Source: Sabellastarte sp. h YS-2021 (lineage: Eukaryota; Annelida; Polychaeta; Sabellida; Sabellidae). From it: a DNA stretch of 64,000 nucleotides. The position numbers and the translations under genes were made by a program. Location: contig OZ024933.1 in NCBI GenBank assembly GCA_964017235.1, positions 92,223,432 through 92,287,431 on the forward strand. The letters are read 5' to 3'. How positions within the stretch are numbered: the first letter of the stretch is position 1; the number at the start of each line of letters is the position of its first letter. Positions 23,166 to 35,520 of the stretch are shown piece by piece. The notes under the pieces are model-generated. The model did not search any database, was not told the origin of the DNA, and worked only from the letters and a program-made list of their open reading frames with translations.

Positions 23166-23520
23166 GTAATGTATGACTGCTTTCTAGTTTAATGATGTTT
23201 TAATATAATAAATGTCATATTATAGAGCAAACCAATACATGTTTACATGCTGGTATTAAATTGCCAAAGACCAATATAATGAAATTTTAAGGATATAGTT
23301 TACTAAAATTAGGATCCATGTTTTGTGTTAGATATAACCTTATGACAGCATGGCAGATGCCCTAGGGGTTTGGACTGAGGCGACCTTAACTGTTGAAATA
23401 TCAACCCTAACTCTGACTTTGATTTATATCCAGAGATAGCATTTATGGTAGGAAAAGTCACTTGACCCTGCAAATATTGCCATGTCAATTAACCTATTCT
23501 GATTGATAATTACATTTTTT
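23166..23520. other. Non-coding sequence
   Basis: No feature recognised. Confidence 0.4.
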
Positions 23521-23745
23521 AGTGCCAGCTCTAGCAAGGCTAGCAATTCTGGGGATCACTTTTTTTTTTGTTTCCGGACTTTCATGAATTGTGGTATAGC
23601 GTGATGATTACCTGTCTCATCACTGAAGTTAAGCAGCATTGGGCTATGTTAGTACTTGGATGGGTGACCGCCTCAGTGCACTACTCGTGCCTCTGATGGC
23701 TTTACAGCTCATGTTAGTAGACCAAAACCCCTTTAAGCCTGGTTA
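23521..23745 (+). repeat. 5S rRNA-derived SINE-like repeat, best copy
   Basis: An AGCTCTAGCAAGGCTAGC block, poly-T and CTTTCATGAATTGTGGTATA precede a 5S-like core: CTCATCACTGAAGTTAAGCA, GCATTGGGCTATGTTAGTAC, then TTGGATGGGTGACCGCCT. A non-5S tail follows (GTGCACTACTCG, TCTGATGGCTT). The core corresponds to the 5S internal control region, as in SINE3 elements. Confidence 0.75.
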
Positions 23746-24530
23746 AATTATTGGACAATATATGTAAGCCTGGTTTTCAAAGAAAAATCTTTTATTGAAC
23801 ATTAATGATACTGATGAGGAGCCAAAACAAAAGAACAAACACTAAACAACTTATCAAATCAACAACTTCATGATTATTAACCAGTCAATTATAAAATCAT
23901 CTCCCTTCAGAGAAAGATCATCTCTCTTTTTTTGTAGCCACTTTCGTCTGTTCTAACATGGTTGCACAGTCACACATTCTGCTCCAGTGATACATGGTGA
24001 AATGATACAGATGAGTAGTCATGGTTCTATAGATACCGGAGAGGATTCCATGAACTCTCTACAATTGTGAAAATAGAAAGTAAATTCTGTAGCTTACAAG
24101 TGAGGTATTGAAAATTACATAGAAGATTTAAAAGTTAATAGCTAATAATATAATATTATAACAATATGTCAATACAGATTTTAAATATCATTGCCATTTG
24201 TTATCATTGTATTCATAAATACAAGTAACGCTGAGTGTAACCATAAATATTCTTCACCAGGCACCGCATATGAATTGTATAGGCAGGATTTGCAGAGAGG
24301 GAATCATGTTATGTGTATACAGCAGCGTCATGTTAACATGGATGGTTAATGTCAACAATTAGCTATGTTAAAATATCAAGGCATTTCACAGCGCTTCTGC
24401 TTGCAATTATCCTGTAAGAAAAATCCGCACAAGAACGGCTGAGAAATTAGAAGTTAAAATTTGAGGTTTTTATTTTGCCCCTGTATATATATGACAGCCT
24501 TTTTTCTCACATTCTCTCTGTAAATGAGGA
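23746..24530. other. Intergenic sequence between convergent genes
   Basis: Lies between the TRAF gene (plus) and the secreted Gly/Tyr-rich gene (minus). No coding feature recognised. Confidence 0.45.
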
Positions 24531-24536
24531 TTTATT
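24531..24536 (-). terminator. Polyadenylation signal of the Gly/Tyr-rich gene
   Basis: AATAAA on the minus strand about 135 bp beyond the stop codon at 24671. Confidence 0.5.
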
Positions 24537-24670
24537 TAACTCATACATCATACCAAATGGTGGCTAATGAAAGCTGAACATCCCTCGTCTGACATATACA
24601 GAAAACCTTTGAGGGTGACCAGTGTAATAATCAATTTTAAGTTTGACGTCAACATATCAAACATTTACCT

Positions 24671-27600
24671 TTACAGCCCCTTGGTGGCTTGATAAACCCT
24701 GTTGTAGTCCAGTCTGTCTGGACCCCTGCTGACAAACACACGCCTGCCATACCCTCTGCTGCCAACTTGACCTCTGCTAACATGACCTCCAGATCTGCCA
24801 CCACCACCACCACCACCACCACCGGCTGATACTTGACCTCTGCTGACCCCACTGGTTTGACCTCTACTCACAGAAACCTGACTTGCACCAGCTGACTGGC
24901 CTCCTCCTACACTTTTGCCACTGGTGACTTCTGTAACTTGACCTCCAGAAACTTGTCCTCCAGACACGTGACCTCGCCCAACTTGACCTTCACTCACTCC
25001 AACTGCTTGACCTCCATGAACCTGGCCTGGAAAAAATAATTTAAAAGGTTTAAAATAAATTTTTTAGAACAATTCAGTTTTTTTTTGTTGGTAATTCTGC
25101 AAAGAAAAAAACTTTTTGCATTTATAAGACAAGCCCAGAGCCTGATTAGGACACAGCACAAACTCTTGAAGCAATGCATATTGTATGCAACCCTTAAGTC
25201 AATTATAATTAAAACATGTGCCCTGTGTAATTTGTAGTTCAACACAGTTGATAGATAAATGGTTCAGACAAAAAATAGAGGTTTTATCAGATGGCTGATC
25301 ATAAAATCGATAGAGGGAAACATTTTTTGCAAATGTAGCTTTTCATGGGCATGAACAAAAGTTAAGTACAAGTAAAGTTCCAGAGATTATGTTTTATAGG
25401 AAATTTTATGACAACTTCCGGTAAAAAGGACTCATCCTGTCTCCTACCTAAAGCACAGTCCTCAAGTCGCCTGCAAGGTACAACTTAAGTGTTTTATTCA
25501 TACAGTACAGTTGATGATTCAAGTAGGAGTTGTACATCCCATTCAAAGGTCATATCGCCACTGACCCTCAATTCATCCAACATGTGGTTTTGCATAGGAT
25601 TCAAGCCTACCACCAAAGGATTGAGAGTCAACTAAATAAATACCAAACTTTTTTATAGCACAGGCCAAGGATTCCATGGGTTTTGAACCCACAGTCTCTC
25701 ACAATAGAGGCCAACACTCTACATGGTGAGCTGTGAGGAAAACCCCTACTAGTCAAGCCAGCAATGGTGATTTTATCACTTCTTGGGTTCTGACACATTT
25801 TCCCCTCCAGACTCAAAACCTGTCCCAGGGCTCCTACTAGTTTTCAGTAACCAGCACCTCTGGCTCTCCATGGTGTGATTAATCTAACCTCACTAGCCAG
25901 CCCAACATTGATCGCCCAATGTCCCAGGATCAGGTTTCTATGGGACCCGAATCCACAACTTCTCATTCTAGAGGGCCACATTCTAAAGGTGAGGTATAAG
26001 GGAAAGCCTTTTGTGCAAAATTACTTCCTTGATTCTGTCACAATTTAGTTACTATTACTTTTTAAATTTTTTTAATAATAATAATAATTCTAATAATTTA
26101 TTGATCTGTTACAGTAAACACAGATATATGCAATATAGTAAAATACATGCTTGTTGAAGGCCATGCAAAATGTAATCCTTTTCACATAACAAAAACAAGT
26201 TTAAACTGAAATATGTGTTTGTATATATTCTTTATTTAGCAATATATACTGACACAGGGTAACCAAGTAATGAGCAATGATCAAATTTAAGTTTTTTTGG
26301 AACTTTTCAAAATGAATAATAATGAGAATTGTTAATACTTCAGGTTTCTTACCAGACTCTTCCTCTACATCAACAGCACCGGCAGAGTAACTGCTGTCTG
26401 TCACAACATTGGCTGATGGTCCGGTAGAGTAGTAACGGTAACTGCTGGGGTAGGTGTAGTAACGGTAGTAGCTAGAAGCTGGGTAGCTAGATGAACTGTA
26501 GCTAGATGAAGCCGGATAGGTGTAGTACCTTGTGGGGGTACTGTAATAGTAGTATCTTGAAGGACGGCTGTATGAGTAATACCTGTAACAAAAAGACCGA
26601 AGGAGTTGCTTGTGCCATCAGCAGTGTTGCTGATTTGCATAAATTTTCATATGCAAGATAATTAGGTAGGCATAAGTATACATGTGTAAATGTCAATAGT
26701 CTCAAATGTTAATTGAGGCCCATACCTTATTCATTTAACCACGGGGTTCTAATGCTAACTCTTGTTCTTGTTGAGGATTCTGTATAATTACATTTCACTT
26801 TTTCTGTATTGGGAAGTTTTATCTACAAAAACCTCAATCTTAGCCGTTACTTCCAATTTTAATATAACTTTAATAGTGTTAATCTGTTAATAGTGTTAAT
26901 CTGTTAATACTGTAGAGTCAAAGAAAGAAAAAGGTTTTGGGAAGGCATAAGGAGACAGTCGGCAACAACAAAGACACTGACAAAGAACAGAAATCTGACG
27001 TGACAGATTGAATGTCATCAGGCAATGCATCCCATGTGCTTGGTGTATCATAACCAAACCTGTGGTTGAAAACTTTCTATTTTCGGTGATAAAATGGGAA
27101 AAGCAAGTTGGAACCCGGAAAATCTGCTGCCAAACCTGCTTTGCCTGTCAAGATGTTTCATGTAATCTGTGTGACAATAAAATCCAGCACAAATCATCAC
27201 ATGCTTTGATTTGTCAATCATCAATCATGTGACAATTGTCATGTATATGCTAGGATGTTAACTAAGTATCATATTTGACTGAGGGGAGAATGATGTTAAA
27301 TTAATGTTATACTTTTTGAATTTATACTTGAAGCTCTTTCACCTGGTAGGAGTGGCATAGTTGGAGCTCCAGGAGCTGTAGCTACTGTAACCACCACCAC
27401 CGCCGCCACCGCCGCCACCACCAAAGTAGTTTCCTTTGCCATAGCCTTCCACTGAAAGACACAATCAGTAGTCAACGTTAGACTTTTTTTCTATAGAAAT
27501 TACAACTGAATTGACTGTTGAGATACTGTGTATCATCTGCGGGACACATTAGAATTCCAATACTTTGAGGTACTTGTGATTTTCTGTGGTATTGGTATCT

Positions 27601-30253
27601 TATTCCCAGATAATTCACGCCGGGCCATTTGCTACATATTGTCAGACATTTCATGGTACTTTTATAGTGCTTAATTCCCATCTTAAAGACTCTAAGACGC
27701 ATCATAGAGAAAGGTAGAGATCCATAATCAATTGGCCAGAGACATAGCTGGGATCAGTGCCACAGATAAAACAAATTGTGAGAAAACAAAAATTCTAGTG
27801 TGGGTAAGCTTTGAAAATTTGAAAAGAAAATAAACTTTCAACTTCTTTCTGAATGAAGTGTGGCTGAAGATACATCACCAAGGAGATCATTCCAAATATG
27901 AAGCATGAGATGAATGTCAGCATGTGACAATACAGGTTTAAGCCACAAGTGATAAAAGAAAGACAACTATAAAATTTCCAACTTGAAGTCCAGGATTTGA
28001 ACTGCAATCTCATAAGTGGAAAGTGAATGAGTAACCACCTAGGCCTTGTGAGCGTTTTTACACCAGTTTTCACACAATACCAAGTCACCTGATAGCTCTT
28101 ACATAAGTTAATATATAGCTATACAATTCATAATAAGCTACATATAGAGAATACAATATGCAACATTACCATTGAAGACACTCAGTATTTTGTTGTATGA
28201 TTCTTTTCTAATTTGTAAGGCTTTAGTAATAGCTATACCATTAATGTCTCATTTGTCATAAAAAAAATTCATTAAAATCATCATTTTCTTTCTTCATTAT
28301 AATGAGGCTGTTCCATCATCATGGATAACTTGAGAGACAGTATTATGTCCTGTCCATCACTCTAATAAACACACAGTTGCGTGGAGCTACTCCAGATTTC
28401 AACACTAAACCATTTTTTCATTGTAAATCTTCCGGGAGAGCAAGTCAGTGATGTGCAACGAACCTTATACAAAAGGAATCTATCAGCATCTAGAAGTCTG
28501 TCTTAAAGATGGAAATTAAAGGCTATAAAAGTACCATGAAATGTCTGAGGAAATGTAGCAAAAGTCCGGGTGTGAATTGGCTGGGAATGAAATATCCAGT
28601 GACTTGCCTTAATGTCTCATCTTCCATTTTACACATCATTACTACAGCTTAAGAACGTAGGCACCAATGATGATACAGTACAAGAAAATCATATGCTACA
28701 GTACAAGAAAAGCATATGCTACAGAGCTCCAATCAAATAAATACAAATTCTTTAATTCCAGTTTGATTTTGGAAATTGGTTCACCATTTCATTTTTGTTA
28801 AAGAGGCCTTGTATCTGAATATACATTACTGGATCCGATTGTAATGGTTTGGTGTCTTCAGGTCCTTTAGTGTTGGTATCATATATCTTTATTTGAACAT
28901 TGATCACAAAAAATACTGCCTAGTTTAAAAAAAATAATATTAGTGTATATTTTAATATAATTTTTAAAAATTACTAACCAGTTATCTCAACGTCTATTGA
29001 CATTGTAATTACTAAACATTTACCCTTAATTGATGTTTCATTATCATAACCATTCGATTCTATAGAAGTTATGGTGGGTGTTGTTATGATGTAATGCCTA
29101 GGTCACACTGTTCTGTACTGGCCTCAAGAGCTACATACATATTAATAGTATAATATTTAATAGTATAATATTTAATAGTATAATATTTAATAGTATAATA
29201 TTTAGTGGTATAACACTTACTAATATCCATTAGGTTTCTTTATTTATTTATTTTTTATTTGGGGTTTAATGTCGCTATCAACACTGTACAGGTCATATCA
29301 CGAGGTCATTCCAGGAAGTGAACCCCGATCTCAGAGGTGGGGTGCTAAGCTAAATTGTATACACCAGAGGGTAGCCTGGCCTTTCAGGCTGACTGAACCA
29401 TAATGCAAACGTGAACTATTTTTGAACCCATATACAAGGTTCATTTACGGAACAATATGTAAAAAGTCATGAATCAAACTTCAAAATAATCTACATGTTT
29501 ATAAGAGATGCCACGCAACTCCACTCTCTGAGTTGTATTCACTTCTTGTCTTAGATATATTTGTTACAATTTATATATTCATCCAATACTTCTATATATA
29601 ATTGCTGATAATTGCTGGTTCCATTATTAATTTGTCTTATTCAATTACCTTCAGAGGTGACGCAACTCCAGTTACTGAGAGCAAGATTTGTTTCAGTATT
29701 TCACTATGTAGGAACCCCAGTAGAAAATGCGTAACCCCTGCATGTCCAATTGTACAGATTTGACTGGGGGAAAACAACACCTTCATAATGTCCACATGTA
29801 TCTCAGTGTATGTTTCACTTATTGTTGCCATTATGAGCCAGGATTACAGTGACAAGTTATTACACGATTAATGATTTGTGGTTATAATATTAGAAAACTT
29901 GAAAGTAGTCATATCTATGTATTGATTCATGTAAATGATGAATTTTTAACCCCCATTTCGTGTATCATTGGTCTCAGGTGATGCAAATACTTGTTAATAT
30001 GACCACATGGAATAATTCGAATGAGAAATAACATTACAAACACTGACAAATTAAACACGATTTAAATTGCAAAGCCTTGATTTGTCGAGATCAGCACATC
30101 CATATAAATCGATATCGAAAGTCAATTGCATGATTTAGATATTGATTTTACATTGAATTACACTGCAACACATCTACAATTGTAACTGTAACTTTACTTA
30201 CCAAAGGCAACTGCAAAAGCAAATGTGACCAACAAAGCAATCCACTTATCCAT
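24671..30253 (-). CDS. Secreted Gly/Tyr-rich low-complexity protein (matrix or adhesive type)
   Basis: Four minus-strand exons: 30253-30202, 27451-27343, 26582-26353 and 25026-24671 (stop TAA). GT-AG borders and phases give a 248-residue protein. Exon 1 is a signal peptide (MDKWIALLVTFAFAVAF). Exon 2 carries a run of 11 Gly, then YSSYSSWSS. Exon 3 is Tyr/Ser/Pro-rich (about 21 Tyr in 77 residues; motifs RYYSYSRPSRYYYYS, YYTYP) and ends acidic (AVDVEEES). Exon 4 has degenerate (S/G)-G-Q-V and V-S-R-G-Q repeats, a run of nine Gly and a basic C-terminus (RGYGRRVFVSRG). There is no cysteine-based fold. Composition resembles shell-matrix, byssal or periostracal proteins, where Tyr can be oxidised to DOPA and cross-linked; that role is inference from composition. 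A TATA box lies at 30313-30321. Confidence 0.85.
25560..26010 (-). repeat. Tandem pair of degenerate tRNA-like repeats in intron 3
   Basis: Within the intron between the exons at 26353 and 25026. Two units share a box B-like sequence (GGGTTTTGAACCCAC near 25680, GGGACCCGAATCCAC near 25940 on plus) followed by AC..TCTCA.A.T.TAGAGG and AGGTGAG/TGGTGAG phrases. Old SINE-like copies, minus orientation. Confidence 0.5.
27480..29140. other. Intron 1 of the Gly/Tyr-rich gene, lower part
   Basis: No additional in-phase exon was found on the minus strand and no repeat was identified. The related phrases AAAGGCTATAAAAGTACCATGAAATGTCT (28520, read in parts) and its complement near 27650 suggest an old inverted duplication of about 150 bp. 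Confidence 0.4.
29141..29215. repeat. 15-bp tandem repeat, five copies
   Basis: Unit TTTAATAGTATAATA repeated four to five times, the last copy diverged (TTTAGTGGTATAACA). Confidence 0.9.
29238..29352 (-). repeat. SINE family A with internal deletion
   Basis: The tail part (TTTGGGGTTTAATGTCGC, CACTGTACAGGTCATATCAC) is joined directly to the head part (GAACCCCGATCTCAGAGGTG); about 115 bp of the body are missing. Confidence 0.75.
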
Positions 30254-30312
30254 GATGTGAGGTTACAAGCACTCTAAAGCAACTCCCGCCAAAGATTCCA
30301 CCAGAACAGCCA

Positions 30313-30321
30313 TTATATATA
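30313..30321 (-). promoter_or_regulatory. TATA box of the Gly/Tyr-rich gene
   Basis: TATATATAA on the minus strand, 60 bp upstream of ATG 30253. With a start site 25-30 bp downstream the leader would be about 35 nt. Confidence 0.6.
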
Positions 30322-32271
30322 CACACCCAGTGAATTGGTCTAGATTGTAGAGATCAGGTCAGAAAAAAACAGAAAAATATAGAATATTTTAATGGAGGTA
30401 TAAATAAAACTCATAAGATGTTTACAAAATATGTTCTGTCTGGTTTTTCACTATTTTTACTGAAAGTGAATGTCAGTTAGGATTATAAATTGCCGAAAAA
30501 CAGATGTAAGATGTGTATATTTGGGATGTAAAGATGTTTTAATTAGTGTTCAATTCCATCACTGGTCAAAAAGAGGCTAAATATCCTTGCAGGAATGCCT
30601 TCTTGATGATACATCTATCATTTGTATTGTTTCCTATGTTAATGCAGGCTTTGCATAATTAGCCAGGCAGAAGGGATGCTGTTTAAAATTAAACTGCAAA
30701 TAGAATATTATATACTATATTTCAATCTTAATAGGGAAGTATTGTCCCATTCTATTCCATGTTATTACCCTCATCCTCTGAATAGGAGCATTGAGGTCAT
30801 TTTAATATTGCATTTTTTCCCAAGTGCATAACTCATAAACTACAGACCGTGTCTTATTCTAAAACAAGGAGGAGTCTCCCCGTAGCACGGTCCTCTACAA
30901 GGACGTCCTGATTCACATACGGATTCTTTTTAATCTGGTTTCTGGAATCACTGGCAATAAATTGTGCCAAAAGGGACCACCTGGTTTGTAGGTAGATTGG
31001 TGCACTACAGGGAACAAACACTGTGAAATAATAGATGATCTTCACTTGATAGGTGACACCTAAACCAACAAAGTGGTTGAACCCAAGGGGACAGTGAGGC
31101 TTAATAAAGGTTTTAGTTTCTATAAGTCACATATTGCAATGAAGCTTGGGAATCTTTGTACTACAAATATCATCTCAACTGCCTTAAAAATAAACCACCC
31201 GATAATTGCACAAAATGGGATTGTGCACGAAAATGTTTCAAAGAGTCACAACAGTGCTACAAAAGGGCCAAAACAACTGTGAAAGCTTTTAACAGGATTT
31301 GAGAGGTTTGTTAAATGTGAAAATGAGTAGAAAATTAACTGCATCTTATATTTTAGTGCTTACTCAGTAAAGCTATTTCACTTTAAATGGAAGAATCAAT
31401 TTTTAATTACTTTTTTGAGTGATAAATGTAATTTCCCCCAAAATAAACCAAATCAATATATAATGTATAATTAAGTGCTGAACTATCATTTCTAGGCTGT
31501 TGATTTGTATATTTTTATTCAGGTAACTTCAGTTACCTAAGCCTAATCTGACCAAATCAATCATTTATTTGACTTAATCTCTGTCCTTGAACATTTTAAA
31601 GGGTGGCAGCAGAGTTCAAAGTTTACTCAGCCATTTGGCATGCTTAATCCCAAACTAGAAACAATGAAAAAGTAGGTTAGAAAAGTTACTTCCTGTCATT
31701 TTGCTCAAATGAGAGAGAGAGATTCAATACAACATTTTCAAGCAATTACATGCGAGGCCAGTAGAGCAGATAGTATTGTAATTTTCTTCGAACTAGATAA
31801 AATTAGATCTTCTATATATGCATGTAAATAATAATAAACAACGTCTCTAATTTAGACTTGAACTTTAAGCATTTTTCTGAACTACCAATGATCTTGTTTA
31901 ACCCATCTGCCCTGAAAAATTGTTTTCAGAGGATACCGATTGTTTTTGATGGATTTTGTTCTTGTGTTTATTTACTTCTTTAAGGAACAATTAAAGTAAC
32001 TGTAACTTTCTTACAATGATTGGGGCTGGCATTGTTCATTGTAGCCAGATGTAACAAAAATGGGAATTCCAAAATGCTTTGATGCTGATTTATCAATGGA
32101 ACATCAGCTATCTTTTAACTTTGTTTTCATGTTATTAACCATTCTGTAAGAATAGACAAGGGAGTGAAGGCCACATGTGTTTATCAGATGATGCTATAAT
32201 TATAAACAAGTATATAATGTAACTTATTTCTATACACTCTAAGAAGATCAGTACAGGAAATTATAATGTCA
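30322..32271. other. Intergenic sequence upstream of the Gly/Tyr-rich gene
   Basis: No repeat recognised. A minus-strand frame at 30854-31045 has an acceptor-like TTGTTCCCTGTAG near 31020 and could be a terminal exon, but no partner exon was found. Confidence 0.4.
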
Positions 32272-32505
32272 AACATGAGGCACAGTGGTAACACACTCGC
32301 CTCCCAACTCTGAGGTTGGCAGTTCAAACCCCAGACCTTATGTGGGAAAGCTGGTAGTTGCTTACCAATGGTCAGCAGGTTACAGTACAAAACCTTAATC
32401 AACTGTATGTACTGGTTTCCTCTGCAAACTAAACTACCCGTCGTGATATGACCTGTTCAGTGTTAAAACAACGTAAAATCCCAAATAAAATAAATAAATA
32501 AATAT
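32272..32505 (+). repeat. tRNA-derived SINE, family A
   Basis: Box B-like GCAGTTCAAACCCC, the body phrases of the family, and an AAATAAATAAATAAATA tail. Imperfect flanking repeats TATAATGTCA and TATAATCTCA. The first bases of the head are altered. Confidence 0.85.
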
Positions 32506-32569
32506 AATCTCATATGAACATCAACTTGATATGTGCTTGGATACAATGAAAATGTTTATCATAGTCTGC

Positions 32570-32800
32570 CACTTTGGCCTAGTTGCTAAAACACTTGCCC
32601 AGGAACACAGACGACCTGAGTTTGACCAAAGATACAGGCAGATGCATAGTGACTAGAATGGTAATTTAAATTGGAGGTCCTCTGTCATTGGGTTCTGTTC
32701 CTAGTCGCAGGCTAAAGATCTCAACTGATGTTGATAAATGGTCATCCGTGAGATTCTGCTTGCATTTAGGGTGGACTAGTCACTAGAAAATATTTGGATG
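32570..32800 (+). repeat. tRNA-derived SINE, family B, degraded
   Basis: Contains TTTGGCCTAGTTGCTAAAAC and GCCCAGGAACACAGACGACC, then GATACAGGCAGATGCATAGT. These match the complement of the copy at 57697. Confidence 0.65.
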
Positions 32801-33748
32801 TTGACGGCTCAATGTGCAACTTAATGTTATTCTTTGTGGAATTCCGAATTGCCTCCAATTTTGCAGCAACCAGTTAATCAACAGATTACAACATAACTAA
32901 GGCAGATACTTAGAACGCTTATAAACAGCAACAGAGTGACTTCAAAATAGACTGGTGTCAATAATTTGGAAGTATACATGTTAATAGGGGGCACCCGAGG
33001 ATTGACATCTGCAGTGCCTTGACACTGTACACAACATTCACTAGAGGTCTTGGGCCGTAATAGAAGTTGGGATGATTCCTATAATCCTTTGAGTTCAGCA
33101 GTAAAGGAGATTCTAACATGACACGGATGTGTTCATGAATTTGATCGTCTAATTAAACAAATATTCGATGGGTAAAATTAGCATAACCTATGGCTTTACA
33201 TTATTGCTCAATATGGATGGGTTCACAGTAATCCATTTTTGTCATAAAATGAACATAATAAATAATATTTATAAAATTTAAGAACTTGTCATGTTAGAAT
33301 AGGAAAGCCTTCCTTTGCCTTCGGGGTTTATAACCTCCAACCATGGTAAAATTCTGCGTATATCATGGTTTGTCAGGGGTTATTCCTATAATGAATATAT
33401 ACAATTCAATACAATAAATTAAACCCTGACATGTTCCATATATTATTTTAAAACATACTACAATAGTCACCATGCTTCAGTGAGATTCCATTAATAGAAG
33501 TTTACCAGTCTTACCAGTCAATGCATGGTAAGTTACAATCTTGTGACTGTTTTAAAATAATACTACATGTATCTCATCAATACCTACAAGGAATTATCAA
33601 CGCTGTATCTCCCTTGCAAATACTTGTAAAGCATAGACACTTTTAACTTATGGGTGATGCTTCGACTGATCCATTCCCAAGTACTGTGCTCCATATCTTT
33701 CGTCTTACAGTAGTTTTAATAATACTGTGTGCACTCGGAGTGTTGGTA
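32801..33748. other. Non-coding sequence
   Basis: Nothing recognisable. Confidence 0.4.
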
Positions 33749-33826
33749 ATTTCCTTGTTGTGTGAAAGTTTCATCCATTTACTCAAAATTTCCTTGTTGT
33801 GTGAAAGTTTCATCCATTTACTCAAA
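33749..33826. repeat. Perfect 39-bp tandem duplication
   Basis: ATTTCCTTGTTGTGTGAAAG... of 39 bp occurs twice with no mismatch (33749-33787 and 33788-33826). Lack of divergence implies recent origin or homogenisation. Confidence 0.9.
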
Positions 33827-34110
33827 AGTCTGTCAAACAGTTTTGGTCATACATTTGCTCTTTGATACCCTTACTCTGTAGAATAGTCTTCCTGATGAGA
33901 TTTGTACATCCAGCTCTCTCCTCTTTTACCTCTTTCAGAAAGGAGCTTATATCCTACCTCTACACCAAGACATACCCACCTTAGTCTTAATATCCCCACC
34001 TGGGTTGTTCGCCATGGTGCTTGACCCCTTTCTGACATTGGCTATCATTTTGGTGATGTTGCGCCAACTTTGTGAGTTGTTCCAAGTAAAGGGATAAATT
34101 GCATGCCTAA
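33827..34110 (+). mobile_element. LINE 3' remnant
   Basis: With frame breaks it reads SSLSSFTSFRKELISYLY, after a degraded LW.SLPDEI motif. It is the C-terminal signature of a reverse transcriptase, followed by a GC-richer 3' UTR ending near AAGGGATAAATTG. Confidence 0.5.
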
Positions 34111-35520
34111 AACTATGAGCCTCTTACCACCTGGTCCAAATTTCTATGATTCATATAATATTCCTCTTGGCATTTTCTAAGAATAAACGGCTTTTCTGAG
34201 AATATGAACTTTTTAATTCTAAAGAACATACTGACGAATTAGATAGTTTAAAGAGTAGTATTAGTAATTTATTGACATAGGATGAAGGGATTGTTTGCTG
34301 GAAATCTGTATTGAAATTACACTTTTGTAAATGAATTGTTAAAAATTGGTTTTCTTGTGAATTTTTTCTCAGAAAAGTCCTTTTTTGTACAAAATAATTC
34401 TTACAATAACAGTATTCTAAAAATAAGAATGTAAATGGATATGAATCAGGTTTTGCATACCATTGGAACTTAGTGTTACTATTTTTCGAATTGTGAGTAG
34501 AATAATAAGAGTCTGTTTATTAATATTTTGGGAAAAAGAGTAGTTTTAATATTTGCCCTGCCAATTCATAAACAAGTTTCTTGACCTCCATTGAAACTGA
34601 AAAGCAATCCATTGATGTGTTCATAAAACCACAGAAAAATAGAGTTTCCAAGTAATTTATGCTCTTCCTTTCATTGTCAGACAGGTAAAAACACAATGGA
34701 GCATTGAGTTTTGCATGAAAGGTTTGTACTTTTAATTGCTCATCAATTTAACTTTGTCAATAGTAGGAACAGTAAATCAAAACAATTGCACCCACTAAAA
34801 CAACAAATGTTCAACAAAGCAATTTCTCTACATAAAAATGACACTTGTTCTGATTTCTGATGTATACATTTCATATTGAATTTTCAATAAGCAAAACACT
34901 TTTCGCATGAGCATCCATGATATTTACTTCACACTGAAAGTGCCAACTAAATAATTTCTTGAGTTGTTTCTAATGGGCGACAATATAATTTATTTTTCAT
35001 TTCAACTTCCATATTCGGAAGATAACCAATTCAGTTAGACAAATTCCCAGTTTACAAAGTTAATTTGGAATTATTTTCATAAGTCAGCATTGGCATATCA
35101 GGATTTAAATTTACAATGAAGAGTGCCAACTGATTAATATTTAACAGTGGTTTGTAAAAGGGCGATAATATGATTTCTGCTCAAAATCACACACCCCCAT
35201 GATTGGCACACGAACAATCAGTGGACAGTTTACAAATATTTTAACTTAGTGGTCCTTATTGGTTTGACTTTGAATATATATTTTAACTTTATTCTGTGTC
35301 AGTTTGAGGCTTGTACCAAATTACCCAGCCAGGCATTAACTCTAAATATAAATTTGAATACTACCAAAACCAGTAAATCAATTGCACATTCATTTCGTCC
35401 GTAATAAGTGCAATAGTCTGTTAGTTTGTCTGTAAGTTTCCAAAACAATTAAACCTTATGGATGGCTTTTGATGAAATTTAAAAAAAACATGTTGACATT
35501 TCCAGAAGCAACACATACTA
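34111..35520. other. Non-coding AT-rich sequence
   Basis: No gene or repeat recognised. Confidence 0.45.

Noticed and set aside
23600-23680. 5S rRNA gene
   Set aside because: Only the central part of 5S is matched, the 5' and 3' ends are replaced, and related diverged copies exist at 4595 and 7432.
24649-24852. Val/Ala-rich frame overlapping the Gly-rich exon
   Set aside because: Shadow of the poly-Gly and GQV-coding exon in another frame.
30854-31045. Possible minus-strand terminal exon with acceptor TTGTTCCCTGTAG
   Set aside because: The translation looks plausible but no partner exon, polyadenylation signal or domain was found; left as a note only.
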